From NCBI RefSeq assembly GCF_015645445.1, contig NZ_JADOGI010000003.1, forward strand, positions 1-64,000: 64,000 nucleotides of DNA, read 5' to 3'. The notes beneath the pieces are model-generated. The model worked only from the letters and a program-made list of their open reading frames with translations, had not been told where the DNA came from and did not search any database. The stretch's first letter is position 1; the number at the start of each line of letters is the position of its first letter. The position numbers and the translations under genes are program-made. Shown here one piece after another: positions 50,810 to 61,226 of the stretch. Source of the stretch: Nonomuraea cypriaca. GTDB lineage: Bacteria; Actinomycetota; Actinomycetes; Streptosporangiales; Streptosporangiaceae.

Positions 50810-53800
50810 GTGGTGATCGAAGACGCCTACCCGCTCACCCGGTTGCAAGCCGGGATGCTGTTCCACAGCCATCTCGATCGTGCGGGATCGACCTACCACG
50901 ACGTGTCGAGCATGAAGATCACCGGGCCGTTCGACGCGTCCCGCCTGCGCCAGGTGCTCGCCGCGCTGACGGCCGGCCATGAGATCCTGCGCAGCGGCAT
51001 GGACCTGACCAGGTTCAGCGAGCCCATGCAGCTCGTCCACGACGCCGTCGAGCCGGCGCTGACCGTGGACGATCTGTCCGGCCTGGCCGAGGCCGGACAG
51101 CGCGTACGGGTCGAGCGGTGGCGGGCCGCCGAACGAACCAGGCCGTTCGACCTGGCCGACCCGCCCCTGTTACGGGTGCACGCCCAGGTGCTGAACGACA
51201 CCGCGTTCTGGCTCAACCTGAGCTTCCACCACGCGATCCTGGACGGCTGGAGCCTGTCGCTGCTGACGTCGTCGCTGCTGCGCGACTACGATCGGGCGCT
51301 TTCCGGCCACGCACCGGAACCGCCGCGCCTCGCCGGCCGGTTCCGCGACTACGTGGCGCTGGAGCGCAAGGCCCTGGCCGACGACGACGCGCGGGCGTAC
51401 TGGCGTGACCTGCTCGCCGGCGCCGAAGTCCTCGAACTGCCCCGCAGGCGGGACGGCGGGACCGCCACGGAGAACGCGGTGCACCTCCGCCGCGTCTCCC
51501 TGGGGACGGACCTGACCGAGAAGATCCGTGACCTCGCCTCGCGTGCGCGGATCACGGCGAAGGCCGTGCTGTTCGCGGCGCACGCGGGCGTCATGTCCCG
51601 GATGTCGGGCCAGTCCCGGGTGGTCACCGGCAGGGTCGCCAACTGCCGGCCCGAGACCGCCGACGCCGAGCAGATGATCGGCCTGTTCCTCAACACCGTG
51701 CCCATGGTCCTGGACGTCGAGCGGACGAGCTGGCTCGACCTGGCCCGCCAGGCGCACCAGGCGGAGGTCGACACGCTGGCGCACCGGCGCTATCCGCTCA
51801 GCCAGATCCTGCGCGACCTCGGCCAGGACACGTTGTTCGAGACCATGGTCGACTACCGCGCGATGCGCAGCTATGGTGACACGGCCTCGCTGCGGCACCT
51901 GAGGATCGACGAGACGGCCTTCTTCGAGCAGACCAACTTCCCGTTCACCGCGAACTATGGCGCCGATCCGCGGTCCGGCGACATCGGGCTGGCACTGAAC
52001 TACGACGGCGCGGCCTTCTCCGCCGACCAGATCGAGGCCATCGGCGGATACTACGTGGCGGCGCTGGAGGCGACGGTCCGCGACTCCGGCGCGTACGTCT
52101 CCGGCACCGTGCTCATGAGCCCGGCGGAGACGGCGCGGCACCTCGAGGAGTGGAACGACACAGCCGCCGATTTCCCGCTCGACAGGAACCTGCCGTCCCT
52201 GCTGGCCGAGGCGGCCGGGCGCACTCCGGACAAGGTCGCCCTGCGATCCGGAGACCGGCACCTGACCTACGCGGAGCTGTACCGGCAGGCCAGACGGCTC
52301 GCCCGGCGGCTCAGGGACCTGGGCGCCGGTCCTGACGTGATCGTCGGTGTGCACATGCGCCGGTCGCCCGAGCTGATGGTCGCCCTGCTCGGCGTCCTCA
52401 TGGCCGGCGGCGCGTACCTGCCGCTCGATCCGGACTACCCGGAGGACCGGCTGGCGTTCATGCTCGCCGACTCCGGCGCGCCGGTCGTGCTGACCGATCC
52501 AGGCTCCGCGCCGCCCGGCTCGGCGGCGGCGGTGCTGACGATCGGGCCGGACAGCCTGGCGGAAGGACGTGATGACGACCTCGACCCCGGTACGACGGCT
52601 GGGCATCTCGCGTACGTCATCTACACGTCGGGCTCGACGGGGCGGCCGAAGGGCGTGCAGATCTCCCATCGAGCCCTGGTCAACCTGCTGCTGTCCATGT
52701 CGGCCAAGGTGAACCTCACAGCCGGCGACCGCTGGCTCGCCGTCACCTCGCTGTCGTTCGACATCGCCGGGCTTGAGGTGTTCGCCCCCCTCGCGGCGGG
52801 CGCCGAGGTCATCCTGCTGCCTGACGACGTCGTACACGGCCCAGAAGTGGTGTCCCTGCTGTCGACCGCCACGATCGCGCAGGCCACCCCGTCGAGCTGG
52901 CGCATGCTGATCGAGGCGGGGCTCGGCACGGAACCGGGCATCCGCGCGATCTGCGGTGGCGAGGCGCTGCCCGCCGACCTCGCCGAACAGCTCGCCGCCC
53001 GGATGGGCGCCGTGTGGAACGCGTACGGGCCGACGGAGACCACCATCTGGTCGTGCCTTTCCCGCGTGCGGTCCGCCGAACCCGTGACGATCGGCGAGCC
53101 GCTGGACAACACCCAGGTCTACGTGCTGGACGAGAGCCTGAAACCGGTGCCTGTGGGGGTGCTGGGCGAGCTCTACATCGGCGGCGACGGCCTGGCCCGC
53201 GGTTACGCCGGCCGAGCCGGGCTGACGGCGGAGAGGTTCGTGGCCGCCCCCTTCGGCACGCCAGGCTCCCGGCTCTTCCGCACCGGCGACACGGTGCGCC
53301 GGCGGCCGGACGGCACGCTCGAGTTCCTCGGCCGGTCGGACCACCAGGTCAAGATCCGCGGGTTCCGGATCGAGCTCGGCGAGATCGAGGCAGTGCTGGC
53401 CGCCCACGACACCGTCAAGCAGGCCGTCGTCGTACCGCGGCAGGATCGGCCCGGCGATCAACGGCTGGTGGCGTACCTCGTGCCTGCGGCGTCCCCGGCC
53501 GCCACTCCGGCCTCCACCCCGGCCTCCACTCCGGCGGAACTGCGGGCGCACGTGGCGGCCCAGGTTCCCGACTACATGGTCCCGTCCTCGTTCATGTGGC
53601 TGGAGACGTTCCCGTTGACTCCCAACGGGAAGATCGACAGGAAGGCTCTGCCGGACCCGGGCCGGAGCGGCACCGCCGCCGGAGAGATCGTCGAGCCCGC
53701 GACGGCGACCGAGCGACTGATCGCCGGCGTGTGGGCCCAGGAGCTGGGACTGGACCGGGTCGGCAGCACGGACCTGTTCCGCGATCTGGGCGGGCATTCC

Positions 53801-54784
53801 ATCGCCGCGCTCCGGGTCGTCCTGCGGATCAAGGAGGTCACCGGACACGAACTGCCGCTGGCGCGGCTGCTCACCGACGGCACGGTCGCGACGCTCGCCG
53901 AGATGGTCGACAGCGGACACCAGGAAGCGGGCTCGATCCTCGTCCCGCTGCGCGAGGTGTCCGGCGCCCCGGTCAAGACGCCGCTGTTCCTCATCCATCC
54001 GCTGGGCGGCACCGTGTTCTGCTACGGGGAACTGCTCGACGCCCTGCCCCCGGACCAGCCGGTCTACGGCCTCCAGGCGTTCGACGCGGCCATGCGGGAC
54101 GGGCCGCGGCCCGCGACCGTCGAGGAGATCGCCGAGCACTACCTGAGCGCCGTCCGAGGGGTGCAGGCCGAGGGGCCCTACCACCTGGGCGGCTGGTGCA
54201 TGGGCGGCGTCGTGGCCTACGAGATGGCGCGTCGCCTGGAACAGCAGGACGAGCGGGTCGCCACCCTGGCGATCATCGACTCCAGCTTCGCCGACCCGGT
54301 GCCGCCCGAGTGGGTCGACGACGAGGCCGCGGCGATCCTCGGCGCGTTCGCCGACGCGCTGCCCATCACCCTGGAAGAGCTGCGGCAGGTCGATCCGGAG
54401 CACCGCCTGCGGCATGTGCTGTCGCTCGCCGTGGACGACAAGGCGCGCCCGGACGTCGGCACGGAGGACGATCTGCGCACGCTGCTCACGCTCTATCGCC
54501 GGCATGCCATCGCGCTGCTGACCTACCGGGACACCGTGCACGAGCCCTACGGTGGTGACGCGGTGGTCATCCGCGGCGCGCAGGCGCCGCACGCCCGCGC
54601 GGATCTGGGCTGGGGGCCTCGGGTCGGCGGCCGGCTTGCCGTGATCGAGACACCAGGCGATCATCGAACTCTGCTGACGAAGCTGCATGTGGGATCCCTG
54701 GCCGAAAGGCTGGTCATCGCCATGCACGACGGCGTGCAGGCACTTGACCGGTTCCTCTATCTGGAGACGCACAACGATGAGTGA
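50810..54784 (+). CDS. Terminal NRPS module with Cys-type thioesterase (C-A-T-TE)
   Basis: A 1324-residue synthetase. C domain (FHHAILDGWS near 138), A domain (YTSGSTGRPKGV near 604, core SFDIAGLEVF, YGPTETTIW, TPNGKIDRKALP near 935), T domain (DLFRDLGGHSIAALR near 987), TE (LFLIHPLGGTVFCY near 1056). The by-eye A code D-I-L-Q-I-G-A-I-W is near glycine-type codes. The TE elbow is GGWCMGG, with Cys1130 instead of serine; such TEs are known from beta-lactone and monobactam assembly. A short Pro/Ala/Thr repeat (TPASTPASTPA) sits between A and its C-terminal subdomain. The GTG at 50810 follows GGAGGGAG. It probably ends the chain by cyclisation or release; its stop overlaps the SIR2 gene. Confidence 0.94.
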   Translation: MVIEDAYPLTRLQAGMLFHSHLDRAGSTYHDVSSMKITGPFDASRLRQVLAALTAGHEILRSGMDLTRFSEPMQLVHDAVEPALTVDDLSGLAEAGQRVRVERWRAAERTRPFDLADPPLLRVHAQVLNDTAFWLNLSFHHAILDGWSLSLLTSSLLRDYDRALSGHAPEPPRLAGRFRDYVALERKALADDDARAYWRDLLAGAEVLELPRRRDGGTATENAVHLRRVSLGTDLTEKIRDLASRARITAKAVLFAAHAGVMSRMSGQSRVVTGRVANCRPETADAEQMIGLFLNTVPMVLDVERTSWLDLARQAHQAEVDTLAHRRYPLSQILRDLGQDTLFETMVDYRAMRSYGDTASLRHLRIDETAFFEQTNFPFTANYGADPRSGDIGLALNYDGAAFSADQIEAIGGYYVAALEATVRDSGAYVSGTVLMSPAETARHLEEWNDTAADFPLDRNLPSLLAEAAGRTPDKVALRSGDRHLTYAELYRQARRLARRLRDLGAGPDVIVGVHMRRSPELMVALLGVLMAGGAYLPLDPDYPEDRLAFMLADSGAPVVLTDPGSAPPGSAAAVLTIGPDSLAEGRDDDLDPGTTAGHLAYVIYTSGSTGRPKGVQISHRALVNLLLSMSAKVNLTAGDRWLAVTSLSFDIAGLEVFAPLAAGAEVILLPDDVVHGPEVVSLLSTATIAQATPSSWRMLIEAGLGTEPGIRAICGGEALPADLAEQLAARMGAVWNAYGPTETTIWSCLSRVRSAEPVTIGEPLDNTQVYVLDESLKPVPVGVLGELYIGGDGLARGYAGRAGLTAERFVAAPFGTPGSRLFRTGDTVRRRPDGTLEFLGRSDHQVKIRGFRIELGEIEAVLAAHDTVKQAVVVPRQDRPGDQRLVAYLVPAASPAATPASTPASTPAELRAHVAAQVPDYMVPSSFMWLETFPLTPNGKIDRKALPDPGRSGTAAGEIVEPATATERLIAGVWAQELGLDRVGSTDLFRDLGGHSIAALRVVLRIKEVTGHELPLARLLTDGTVATLAEMVDSGHQEAGSILVPLREVSGAPVKTPLFLIHPLGGTVFCYGELLDALPPDQPVYGLQAFDAAMRDGPRPATVEEIAEHYLSAVRGVQAEGPYHLGGWCMGGVVAYEMARRLEQQDERVATLAIIDSSFADPVPPEWVDDEAAAILGAFADALPITLEELRQVDPEHRLRHVLSLAVDDKARPDVGTEDDLRTLLTLYRRHAIALLTYRDTVHEPYGGDAVVIRGAQAPHARADLGWGPRVGGRLAVIETPGDHRTLLTKLHVGSLAERLVIAMHDGVQALDRFLYLETHNDE

Positions 54785-57116
54785 CCATCCGAGCGGCATT
54801 CCGAGCTGGGCCTACGGGGTAAGCAGACTGGTCGTGTGCAGTGGCGCGGGCATCTCGACGGAGTCCGGCATCGCCGACTTCCGAGGGCCGAGCGGGGCCT
54901 GGATCAAGGACCCCACGGCCCAGCACAGGAACACCTACCAGGGATTCATGGCCGATCCCGAGCTCCGCGCCGCCTACTGGAAGTCACGCTACGAGCACGA
55001 GGTCTGGCAGGCCGAGCCCAACGCCGGTCACCGCGCCGTGGCTGAGCTGATCGACTCGGAGATCGACACGACGGTCGTCACCCAGAACACCGACGGCCTG
55101 CACCAGCTCGCGGGCGCCCCTGCCGACCGGGTGGTCGAGCTGCACGGCACGATGCGCGTGGTGCTCTGCGTCGCGTGCGGGCGCCGGTCGCCGACGACGG
55201 AGGTGCTGGCCAGGATCGCGGCCGGCGAAGCCGTACCGCCGTGCGCGGAGTGCGGCGGAATCCTGAAGACCGCGAGCACCATGTTCGGCCAGACCATGGA
55301 CCCCGCGGTGTTCACCCGCGCGGAGCGGGCCGTCGTCCAGTGCGACCTCATGCTCGCCGTGGGGACGACCCTCACGGTCGAACCTGCGGGGTCCCTGGCC
55401 GCGAGCGCGGTGCACGCCGGGGCCCGGCTGGTCATCGTCAACCTGGGCGAGACCCCCTACGACAGCATCGCCACCGACATCCTCCGTGAGCCGATCGGCG
55501 AGGCTCTGCCGCGCATCGTCCGGCAGCTGAAGGCCGTCCACGCCGGCACCCCGCCGCCGGCCGCCGGTCCGTCCGAGGCGGCCGCCCCGGTACGTGTCCC
55601 ACGGCCGAGCCTGCTGCTGCGGGCGGAAGCGCGTACCGCGCGCCTGCACGCGCGTAGCGAGGAACTGCGCCGGCTCACCGCGTGGCTCACGGGCGAGGGC
55701 ACCCGCGCCCATCTCGTCTGGGGCCCTGCCGGGTCCGGCAAGTCCCGCCTGGCGCTCGAACTGGCCGACCGCGTGCGAGGCGACTGGGACGTCGAGTTCC
55801 TGGCCCCAGGCGCCGGACTCCCCTCGGGCGGCGACCGGCCGTCGCTGCTCGTCGTGGACGACGCGGAGACCCGCCGGGAGCAGGTGGCCCGGATCCTGGG
55901 CGCGGCGGGCGAACGCCCGGCCCTCCGCGTGCTGCTGTGCGCCCGCACCAGGGACGGATGGTGGGAGGAGTTCCGGTCCGAGTCCAACACCGACGAGGAG
56001 CTGACGTCCCCCTACGCCACGGAAACCACCCTCGACCACGCGGACACGGACGGGGGAACCACCCTGGACCACGCGGACGCGGACGGGGGAACCACCTTGG
56101 ACCACGCGGACGCGGTGCGGGAGACCACCCGCGACTACGCGGACACGCTGACCGCGATGGGGTTCTCCTGTCCCGCGCCGGACCAGGCCCCCGGCATCGG
56201 GCTCACGGACGCGACCCGGCTGCCGGGCGGGCTGCAGGCCGCCGTGCTGGCCGGACTGCTGAGCCTGACCGGTGACGACGCCACGGCCGCGCTCGGCCGG
56301 CTCGAACTGGCCCACCTGCGCTGGGACGCCGCGGAGCACGGGCTGGCGCCGGCCGCCGACGTGGTGGAGGGCGCCGTGGCCACCGCTGTGCTGTGCGGCG
56401 CCGCCGACGAGGAGGCGGCCCGCGACGTGCTCGGGCACCTCCCCGCGCTGCAGGACGACGATCTCCGGCTGCTGGCCGCCCGCTGGCTGCGCGAGGCCTG
56501 CCCGCCGGCCGCGGCGTCGTACTGGGCCGAGTCGCTCCCGGACCCACTGCTGGAGGAACTGGTCGCCGCCGTCGTCTCCCCGAAGTTCCTCATGGGCATG
56601 CTGATGGAGACGACGCAGGACCAGAACCGGCGAGCACTCACCACGCTGGCCCGCGCCGCCGCCACTCGACCGGCGCTGCGCGTGCTCCTGACCGAGCTGC
56701 TGTCCATCCTGCCCGGCCTCTCGCCGAACGCGGTCGACGCGGCGCTGCACGGCGGATACCCCGCCCCGCTCGCCGACGCGCTGATCTCACTGGCCAGGAA
56801 CGCCGCCCTCCCGGCCGAGCTCCTGGAGGACGTACCCGCGGGCACCACGGTGCTCGGCGATTTCGCGGTGCTGCTCGCGGAGAGCCTCGTCGAGGCATAC
56901 GAGTACCGTGTGCGGCAGAACCGGCCCACGGCGCAGCGGGGGCTCGCGACCATGCTCAGCGAACTGGCCGAGCGGCTGGCCGACCTGGGCAGGGCAGAAG
57001 AGGCGCTCGCCGCCGCGCGAAGGGCGGTGGAGGCCGCCGAGAAGCTGCCCGAGCAGCCCGAGCACCTGACCCGTGCCGAGACGGCGCTGCGCAGGGCCGC
57101 CGACATGGCCGGGTGA
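54777..57116 (+). CDS. SIR2-STAND NTPase fusion protein
   Basis: A 779-residue protein overlapping the NRPS stop by eight bases. Residues 1 to about 245 are a complete sirtuin: [28 protein letters not shown], catalytic His123 in ELHGT, and zinc cysteines CVAC and CAEC. Next is a P-loop NTPase ([14 protein letters not shown] near 315; SLLVVDDAE near 357), then a low-complexity 11-residue repeat, then a long helical region with a TPR-like end ([20 protein letters not shown]). SIR2 plus STAND-like architecture is known from antiphage and NAD-depleting proteins, but this sirtuin keeps deacylase residues. Its place inside an NRPS operon suggests a product-linked role (resistance, deacylation or regulation). 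Function unknown. Confidence 0.88.
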   Translation: MSDHPSGIPSWAYGVSRLVVCSGAGISTESGIADFRGPSGAWIKDPTAQHRNTYQGFMADPELRAAYWKSRYEHEVWQAEPNAGHRAVAELIDSEIDTTVVTQNTDGLHQLAGAPADRVVELHGTMRVVLCVACGRRSPTTEVLARIAAGEAVPPCAECGGILKTASTMFGQTMDPAVFTRAERAVVQCDLMLAVGTTLTVEPAGSLAASAVHAGARLVIVNLGETPYDSIATDILREPIGEALPRIVRQLKAVHAGTPPPAAGPSEAAAPVRVPRPSLLLRAEARTARLHARSEELRRLTAWLTGEGTRAHLVWGPAGSGKSRLALELADRVRGDWDVEFLAPGAGLPSGGDRPSLLVVDDAETRREQVARILGAAGERPALRVLLCARTRDGWWEEFRSESNTDEELTSPYATETTLDHADTDGGTTLDHADADGGTTLDHADAVRETTRDYADTLTAMGFSCPAPDQAPGIGLTDATRLPGGLQAAVLAGLLSLTGDDATAALGRLELAHLRWDAAEHGLAPAADVVEGAVATAVLCGAADEEAARDVLGHLPALQDDDLRLLAARWLREACPPAAASYWAESLPDPLLEELVAAVVSPKFLMGMLMETTQDQNRRALTTLARAAATRPALRVLLTELLSILPGLSPNAVDAALHGGYPAPLADALISLARNAALPAELLEDVPAGTTVLGDFAVLLAESLVEAYEYRVRQNRPTAQRGLATMLSELAERLADLGRAEEALAAARRAVEAAEKLPEQPEHLTRAETALRRAADMAG
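56025..56156. repeat. 33-bp coding tandem repeats in the SIR2-STAND gene
   Basis: Three units, 56025-56057, 56058-56090 and 56091-56123, plus a diverged fourth (56124-56156). Each codes an 11-residue unit: [44 protein letters not shown]. In frame, they form a flexible acidic linker between the NTPase and the helical region. Confidence 0.9.
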
Positions 57117-57180
57117 CGTACGCGAGACGGCTGATCCCGGGACGCTGAAGGAACAGCCGCAGGAGGGCCCCGGTCACGCG

Positions 57181-57405
57181 CTACTGGCCGGCCGTATCCG
57201 CTTCCATCGCCTGGACCAGGCTGTACGGCCGCATGTCGGTCCAGTTCCGCTCGACGTGATCGAGGCACTCCTGGCGGCTGCCCGGACCGTGCACGGCGGT
57301 CCATCCGGCGGGGATCTCCGCGAACTCCGGCCAGATCGAGTACTGCCGTTCGTCGTTGCGCAGCACCAGGAAGGTCCCGTGCTCGTCGTCGAAGGGGTTG
57401 GTCAT
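57181..57405 (-). CDS. MbtH-like protein
   Basis: A 74-residue MbtH-family chaperone that binds and activates NRPS adenylation domains. It begins [19 protein letters not shown], contains [15 protein letters not shown] and ends in the WTDMRPYSL motif; the conserved tryptophans and prolines are present. The ATG overlaps the NRPS stop (ATGA). It probably serves the adenylation domain of that NRPS and others in the cluster. It is convergent with the SIR2 gene; the 64-bp gap between them shows no strong hairpin. Confidence 0.96.
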   Translation of the reverse strand: MTNPFDDEHGTFLVLRNDERQYSIWPEFAEIPAGWTAVHGPGSRQECLDHVERNWTDMRPYSLVQAMEADTAGQ

Positions 57406-60400
57406 TCCGTTCCTCCTCGGCTGGGTCGGGTGAGATGGCCGGCGAGCGCGGCGGGCGTCGGATGCTGGAAGAGCTTGCCGAGGGTGATCTCCCCGCCGAG
57501 CCGCGAACGGATCAGGTTGATCAGCCGCACGGCCAGCAGCGAATGCCCGCCCACGTCGAAGAACCCGTCGTCGGGCCCGACCGTGTCGTGCTCCAGCACC
57601 TCGGCGAACAGCGCGCACATCGCCTCCTCGGCGGGCCCCGAGGGGGCGCGGCCGGGAGGTTTCGCCTCCAGCGACGGCAGTTCCCGCGTGTCTATCTTCC
57701 CGAGCGGGGACAGCGGCAGCCGCTCCAGCATGAAGAAGCCCGACGGCACCATGTGGCCGGGAAGCCGTTGCCTGGCGAACTCCCGCAGCTCGTCCGCCAG
57801 CAGCTCGGTACGCCTGCCCCGCAGCGGATCGTTCGCGAGGCCGTCCGGCAGGCGCGCCGGATCGAGGCCGTCCGGCAGGCGGCGCTCCGGATCGAGGCGG
57901 CCCGTGGCCCCGACCGTGACGACGACGTCGTAGCCATCGTCGCCGGGGACCACCTCGACGTGGCGGGCCCTGGCCAGCCGCTCGGGCAACCCGGTGAAAT
58001 ACGCCTGCCCGATGGCCAGGTCCCCGTCGTCGGCGTGTTCCCGGACGTCGGTGACGATCACCAGGCCGCCGTCCTCCACCGCGTTCGTGGCCAGCTCGAC
58101 GGCCTTGTCCACCCAGGACAGGCCGGGGCAGTGCCGGGCCACGGAGTCGAGCACGACCGCGTGAAACGACCGGTCGCGGAAGCCGCGGAAGTCCGTCGCC
58201 TCACGCATCAGCAGCGTGAGCCCGTTCCCTGCGGCCAGGTCCGGCGCCGCCCGCAGCAGGTCGATGGCGGAGGAGGAGAAGTCCGTCGCGACGTACTGCT
58301 CGCACACGGGCGACAGCGCCCGCAGCAGCGCACCGGCGCCGCAGCCGATCTCCAGCAGCCGTTTCGGCCGCAGCGCGGTGATCCGCTCGACCGCGGTGGG
58401 ATTCGGCGGCGCCGCGCCCGTCCCCTCCCGGTGCGCCTTGTCGAAGAAGCGCTGACGTTCCCGGACGTGCTGCTCACTCAGCGCCGCGTCGTCGTCCGTG
58501 GCCACGTCCACGGGCACGACGTAGGCGAACATGCGCCGGTCGCCGCCCGCGCTCTCGCGGACCGCCACGCGCGCCTGGTCCACCGCCGGGTGCTCGGCGA
58601 GCACCGCCTGGACCTCGCCCAGCTCGATACGGAAGCCGCGCAGCTTCACCTGGTCGTCGAGCCTGCCGAGGAACTCCAGGTCCCCGTCCGGCCGGTAGCG
58701 GGCCAGGTCGCCGGTCCGGTACAGCCGCGAGCCGTCCCCGGCGAACGGGTCCGCGACGAAGCGGGCCGCCGTCAGCCCCGGCCTTCGCAGATAGCTGCGG
58801 GCCACGCCGATGCCGCCGATGTACACCTCGCCGGGCACGCCCACCGGAACCGGCCGCAGCCAGGCGTCCAGCAGATGGATCCGCGTGTTGGCGATGGGCC
58901 GGCCGATCGGCAGCGGCTCGCTCACCTCGCCGGTGGAGTGGAAGACCGACGCGTTGACGGTGGCCTCGGTGGGGCCGAAGACGTTGAACAGGTCGCGCCC
59001 CGGCGCCCAGCGGTTCACCATGGCGGGCACGCACACCTCGCCGCCCATGAGAATCGTCTTCAGGTCGGGCAGCGCGGTGCCGGGCATCGTCGCGAGCACG
59101 GACGGCACGAGCGCGACCTGCGTGATCGCCCGCTCGGCGAGCACGTCGGCCAGGTCCTGGCCGATGAGCTGGCGGGGCGCGACCACGAGTTCGCCGCCGC
59201 TGATCCAGGTGATCCAGATCTCCGACACCGAGGCGTCGAAACAGACCGACGTGACCTGGAGGACGCGTGAGCGCGGCCCGACGCCGAACGTCCGGCTCTG
59301 AAAAGTGATCAGGCTGGTCAGACCGCCGTGCGCGACCTCGACGCCCTTGGGTTGCCCGGTCGAGCCTGAGGTGTAGATGACGTACGCCACATTGTCCGGT
59401 GACAGCTCCGGCGAGGGATCGTCCACGGGCCAGGACTCGTCCGCGACGGCGTCGAAGCGCACCACCTCGGCGGTGCCGGTGTCGACGTCGAGCCCCTCCT
59501 GCACGACCACGAGCGGGCAGGAGGCGTCCCGCAGCATGAACCCGATCCGCGCGGCCGGATGGTCCGGGTCCAGCGGCAGGTACGCGCCACCCGCCTTGAG
59601 GACGGCGAGCATGGCCACCATCACCTCGAGCCCGCGCTCGAAGCAGAGACCCACGACCACTTCCGGCCCCACACCGAGCGAACGCAGCCGGTGGGCGAGC
59701 CGGTTCGCCCGCACGTCGAGCTCGGCGTAGGTGAGCCGATCGTCATGGAAGGACACCGCGACGGCGTGTGGCGTCCTGGCGGCCTGTGCCTCGAAGAGCC
59801 GCATCACCGTCCCCGCGGGGACCGACGTGGCCGTGTCGTTCCACTGGACGAGCTGCCGGTGCCTCTCCTCTTCGGTGAGCAGCGACAGGCGCGACAGCCT
59901 GACCTCGGCTCGCACCTGCGTCAGCGTATGCACGAAGTGCCGCGCGAACCGTTCCATGGTCGCCTGGTCGAACAGGTCGACCGCGTACACGAGCCGGGCG
60001 GAGAGCCCGTTCGGGCTGTCCCAGCAGTACAGCTCCACGTCGAAGTGGATGGCGTCGCCGTGCCCCTCCAGCGGCGTGATCTCGATGCCCGCCAGGTCGA
60101 GCGAGCGCCCGGTGTGCCCCGCGGGCAGGAGCTGGAAACCGATCTGCGTCAACGGGTTGCGGCCCTGGTCACGCGCCGGGTTCAGCTCTTCGACCAGGCG
60201 CTCGAACGGCAGGTCCTGGTGGTCCAGCGCCCCGAGTGTCACCTCGCGCACCCTGTCCACCAGCTCGCCGAAGGCCGGATCGCCCGAGCAGTCCACCCGC
60301 GTCACGAGATTGTTGACGAAGAACCCGATGAGACCCTCGAGTTCGGCCCTGTCCCGTCCCGCGACCGGGACGCCGACCACGATGTCGGTGCCGCCGGTGT

Positions 60401-61199
60401 AGCCGGCGAGCAAGGTGTCGAACGCGGCCAGCAACACCATGAACAGGGTCGCCCGCCGCTCCGTCCCGAGCTCCCGCAGGCGCTCCACCACGTCCGCGGG
60501 CACCTCGAACGACACGACGCCGGGGGTGTGGCTCGGCACCGGCGGACGGGCGCGGTCGGCCGGGAGCTCCATCGCCTCCGGCATGCCGAGGAGGCGCTCT
60601 CGCCAGTAGTCGAGCTGCCCGGCGAGCACGTCGCCCGACATCCACGACCGCTGCCACTCGGCGAAGTCCGCGTACTGGATCTCCAGGGGCGGCAGCGGCG
60701 ACGGGCGCCCGGCCGTGAAGGCGGCGTACAGGACGCTCAACTCGGACTGCAGCACGTTCAGCGACCAGCCGTCGCCGACGATGTGGTGCATGGTCACGAG
60801 CAGGACGTGGTCGGCCTCGCCCAGGCACAGGAGCCGGGCGCGCAGCAACGGGCCCTTGGCGAGGTCGAACGGGACGAGCGACTCCTCATCCGCCAGCCGG
60901 TGCGCCTCGGCCGGCGGTTCGGCCGCGTCCCTGATGTCCTCCACGATCAGCTTCAGCGGAGACGGCGGGTCGATCACCTGCCAGGGCTCGTCCCCGTCAT
61001 CGGCGAACCGCGTGCGCAGCGCCTCGTGCCGCGCCACGATCTCACTGAGACCACGTTCCAGCGCGTCGATGTCGAGCAACCCGGACAGCCTGTACGCGAA
61101 CGCCAGGTTGTAGTGCGGGTTGCCCGGCATCAACCGGTCGAGGAACCACAGACGTTGCTGGGCGAACGACAACATCGGCCCATGGGAGACGTCACCCAT
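57402..61199 (-). CDS. NRPS module with embedded methyltransferase (C-A-MT-T)
   Basis: A 1265-residue one-module synthetase. C domain ([14 protein letters not shown] near 135), A domain ([16 protein letters not shown] near 605; core [10 protein letters not shown] near 651; [13 protein letters not shown]), an inserted SAM methyltransferase at about 905-1100 ([15 protein letters not shown] near 948), then the end of the A domain ([12 protein letters not shown] near 1166) and a T domain ([15 protein letters not shown] near 1216). Insertion between cores A8 and A10 is the usual site for N-methylating or similar MTs. My by-eye specificity code, D-A-S-A-L-G-V-V-N, does not match a residue I know. 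It lacks a TE, so it passes its product on. It is followed by MbtH and preceded by the carbamoyltransferase. Confidence 0.94.
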   Translation of the reverse strand: MGDVSHGPMLSFAQQRLWFLDRLMPGNPHYNLAFAYRLSGLLDIDALERGLSEIVARHEALRTRFADDGDEPWQVIDPPSPLKLIVEDIRDAAEPPAEAHRLADEESLVPFDLAKGPLLRARLLCLGEADHVLLVTMHHIVGDGWSLNVLQSELSVLYAAFTAGRPSPLPPLEIQYADFAEWQRSWMSGDVLAGQLDYWRERLLGMPEAMELPADRARPPVPSHTPGVVSFEVPADVVERLRELGTERRATLFMVLLAAFDTLLAGYTGGTDIVVGVPVAGRDRAELEGLIGFFVNNLVTRVDCSGDPAFGELVDRVREVTLGALDHQDLPFERLVEELNPARDQGRNPLTQIGFQLLPAGHTGRSLDLAGIEITPLEGHGDAIHFDVELYCWDSPNGLSARLVYAVDLFDQATMERFARHFVHTLTQVRAEVRLSRLSLLTEEERHRQLVQWNDTATSVPAGTVMRLFEAQAARTPHAVAVSFHDDRLTYAELDVRANRLAHRLRSLGVGPEVVVGLCFERGLEVMVAMLAVLKAGGAYLPLDPDHPAARIGFMLRDASCPLVVVQEGLDVDTGTAEVVRFDAVADESWPVDDPSPELSPDNVAYVIYTSGSTGQPKGVEVAHGGLTSLITFQSRTFGVGPRSRVLQVTSVCFDASVSEIWITWISGGELVVAPRQLIGQDLADVLAERAITQVALVPSVLATMPGTALPDLKTILMGGEVCVPAMVNRWAPGRDLFNVFGPTEATVNASVFHSTGEVSEPLPIGRPIANTRIHLLDAWLRPVPVGVPGEVYIGGIGVARSYLRRPGLTAARFVADPFAGDGSRLYRTGDLARYRPDGDLEFLGRLDDQVKLRGFRIELGEVQAVLAEHPAVDQARVAVRESAGGDRRMFAYVVPVDVATDDDAALSEQHVRERQRFFDKAHREGTGAAPPNPTAVERITALRPKRLLEIGCGAGALLRALSPVCEQYVATDFSSSAIDLLRAAPDLAAGNGLTLLMREATDFRGFRDRSFHAVVLDSVARHCPGLSWVDKAVELATNAVEDGGLVIVTDVREHADDGDLAIGQAYFTGLPERLARARHVEVVPGDDGYDVVVTVGATGRLDPERRLPDGLDPARLPDGLANDPLRGRRTELLADELREFARQRLPGHMVPSGFFMLERLPLSPLGKIDTRELPSLEAKPPGRAPSGPAEEAMCALFAEVLEHDTVGPDDGFFDVGGHSLLAVRLINLIRSRLGGEITLGKLFQHPTPAALAGHLTRPSRGGTE
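57840..57895. repeat. Imperfect 27/30-bp tandem repeat in the NRPS gene
   Basis: CCGTCCGGCAGGCG occurs twice within two units of 27 and 30 bp ending CCGGATCGAG. It encodes [10 protein letters not shown] followed by LDPARLPDG, between the methyltransferase and the last part of the A domain, as a linker expansion. Confidence 0.75.
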
Positions 61200-61226
61200 C
61201 GACTCAGCTCACTCCACTCACTCCGC

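Noticed and set aside
51170..54799. 1209-codon minus-strand ORF opposite the terminal NRPS module
   Set aside because: Antisense shadow of a clear C-A-T-TE protein; translation is low-complexity and without recognisable motifs.
56025..56123. Similarity between the TTLDHAD repeats of the SIR2 protein and the TTLDHTD start of the 53-residue peptide
   Set aside because: Only about seven residues in low-complexity context; most likely coincidence.
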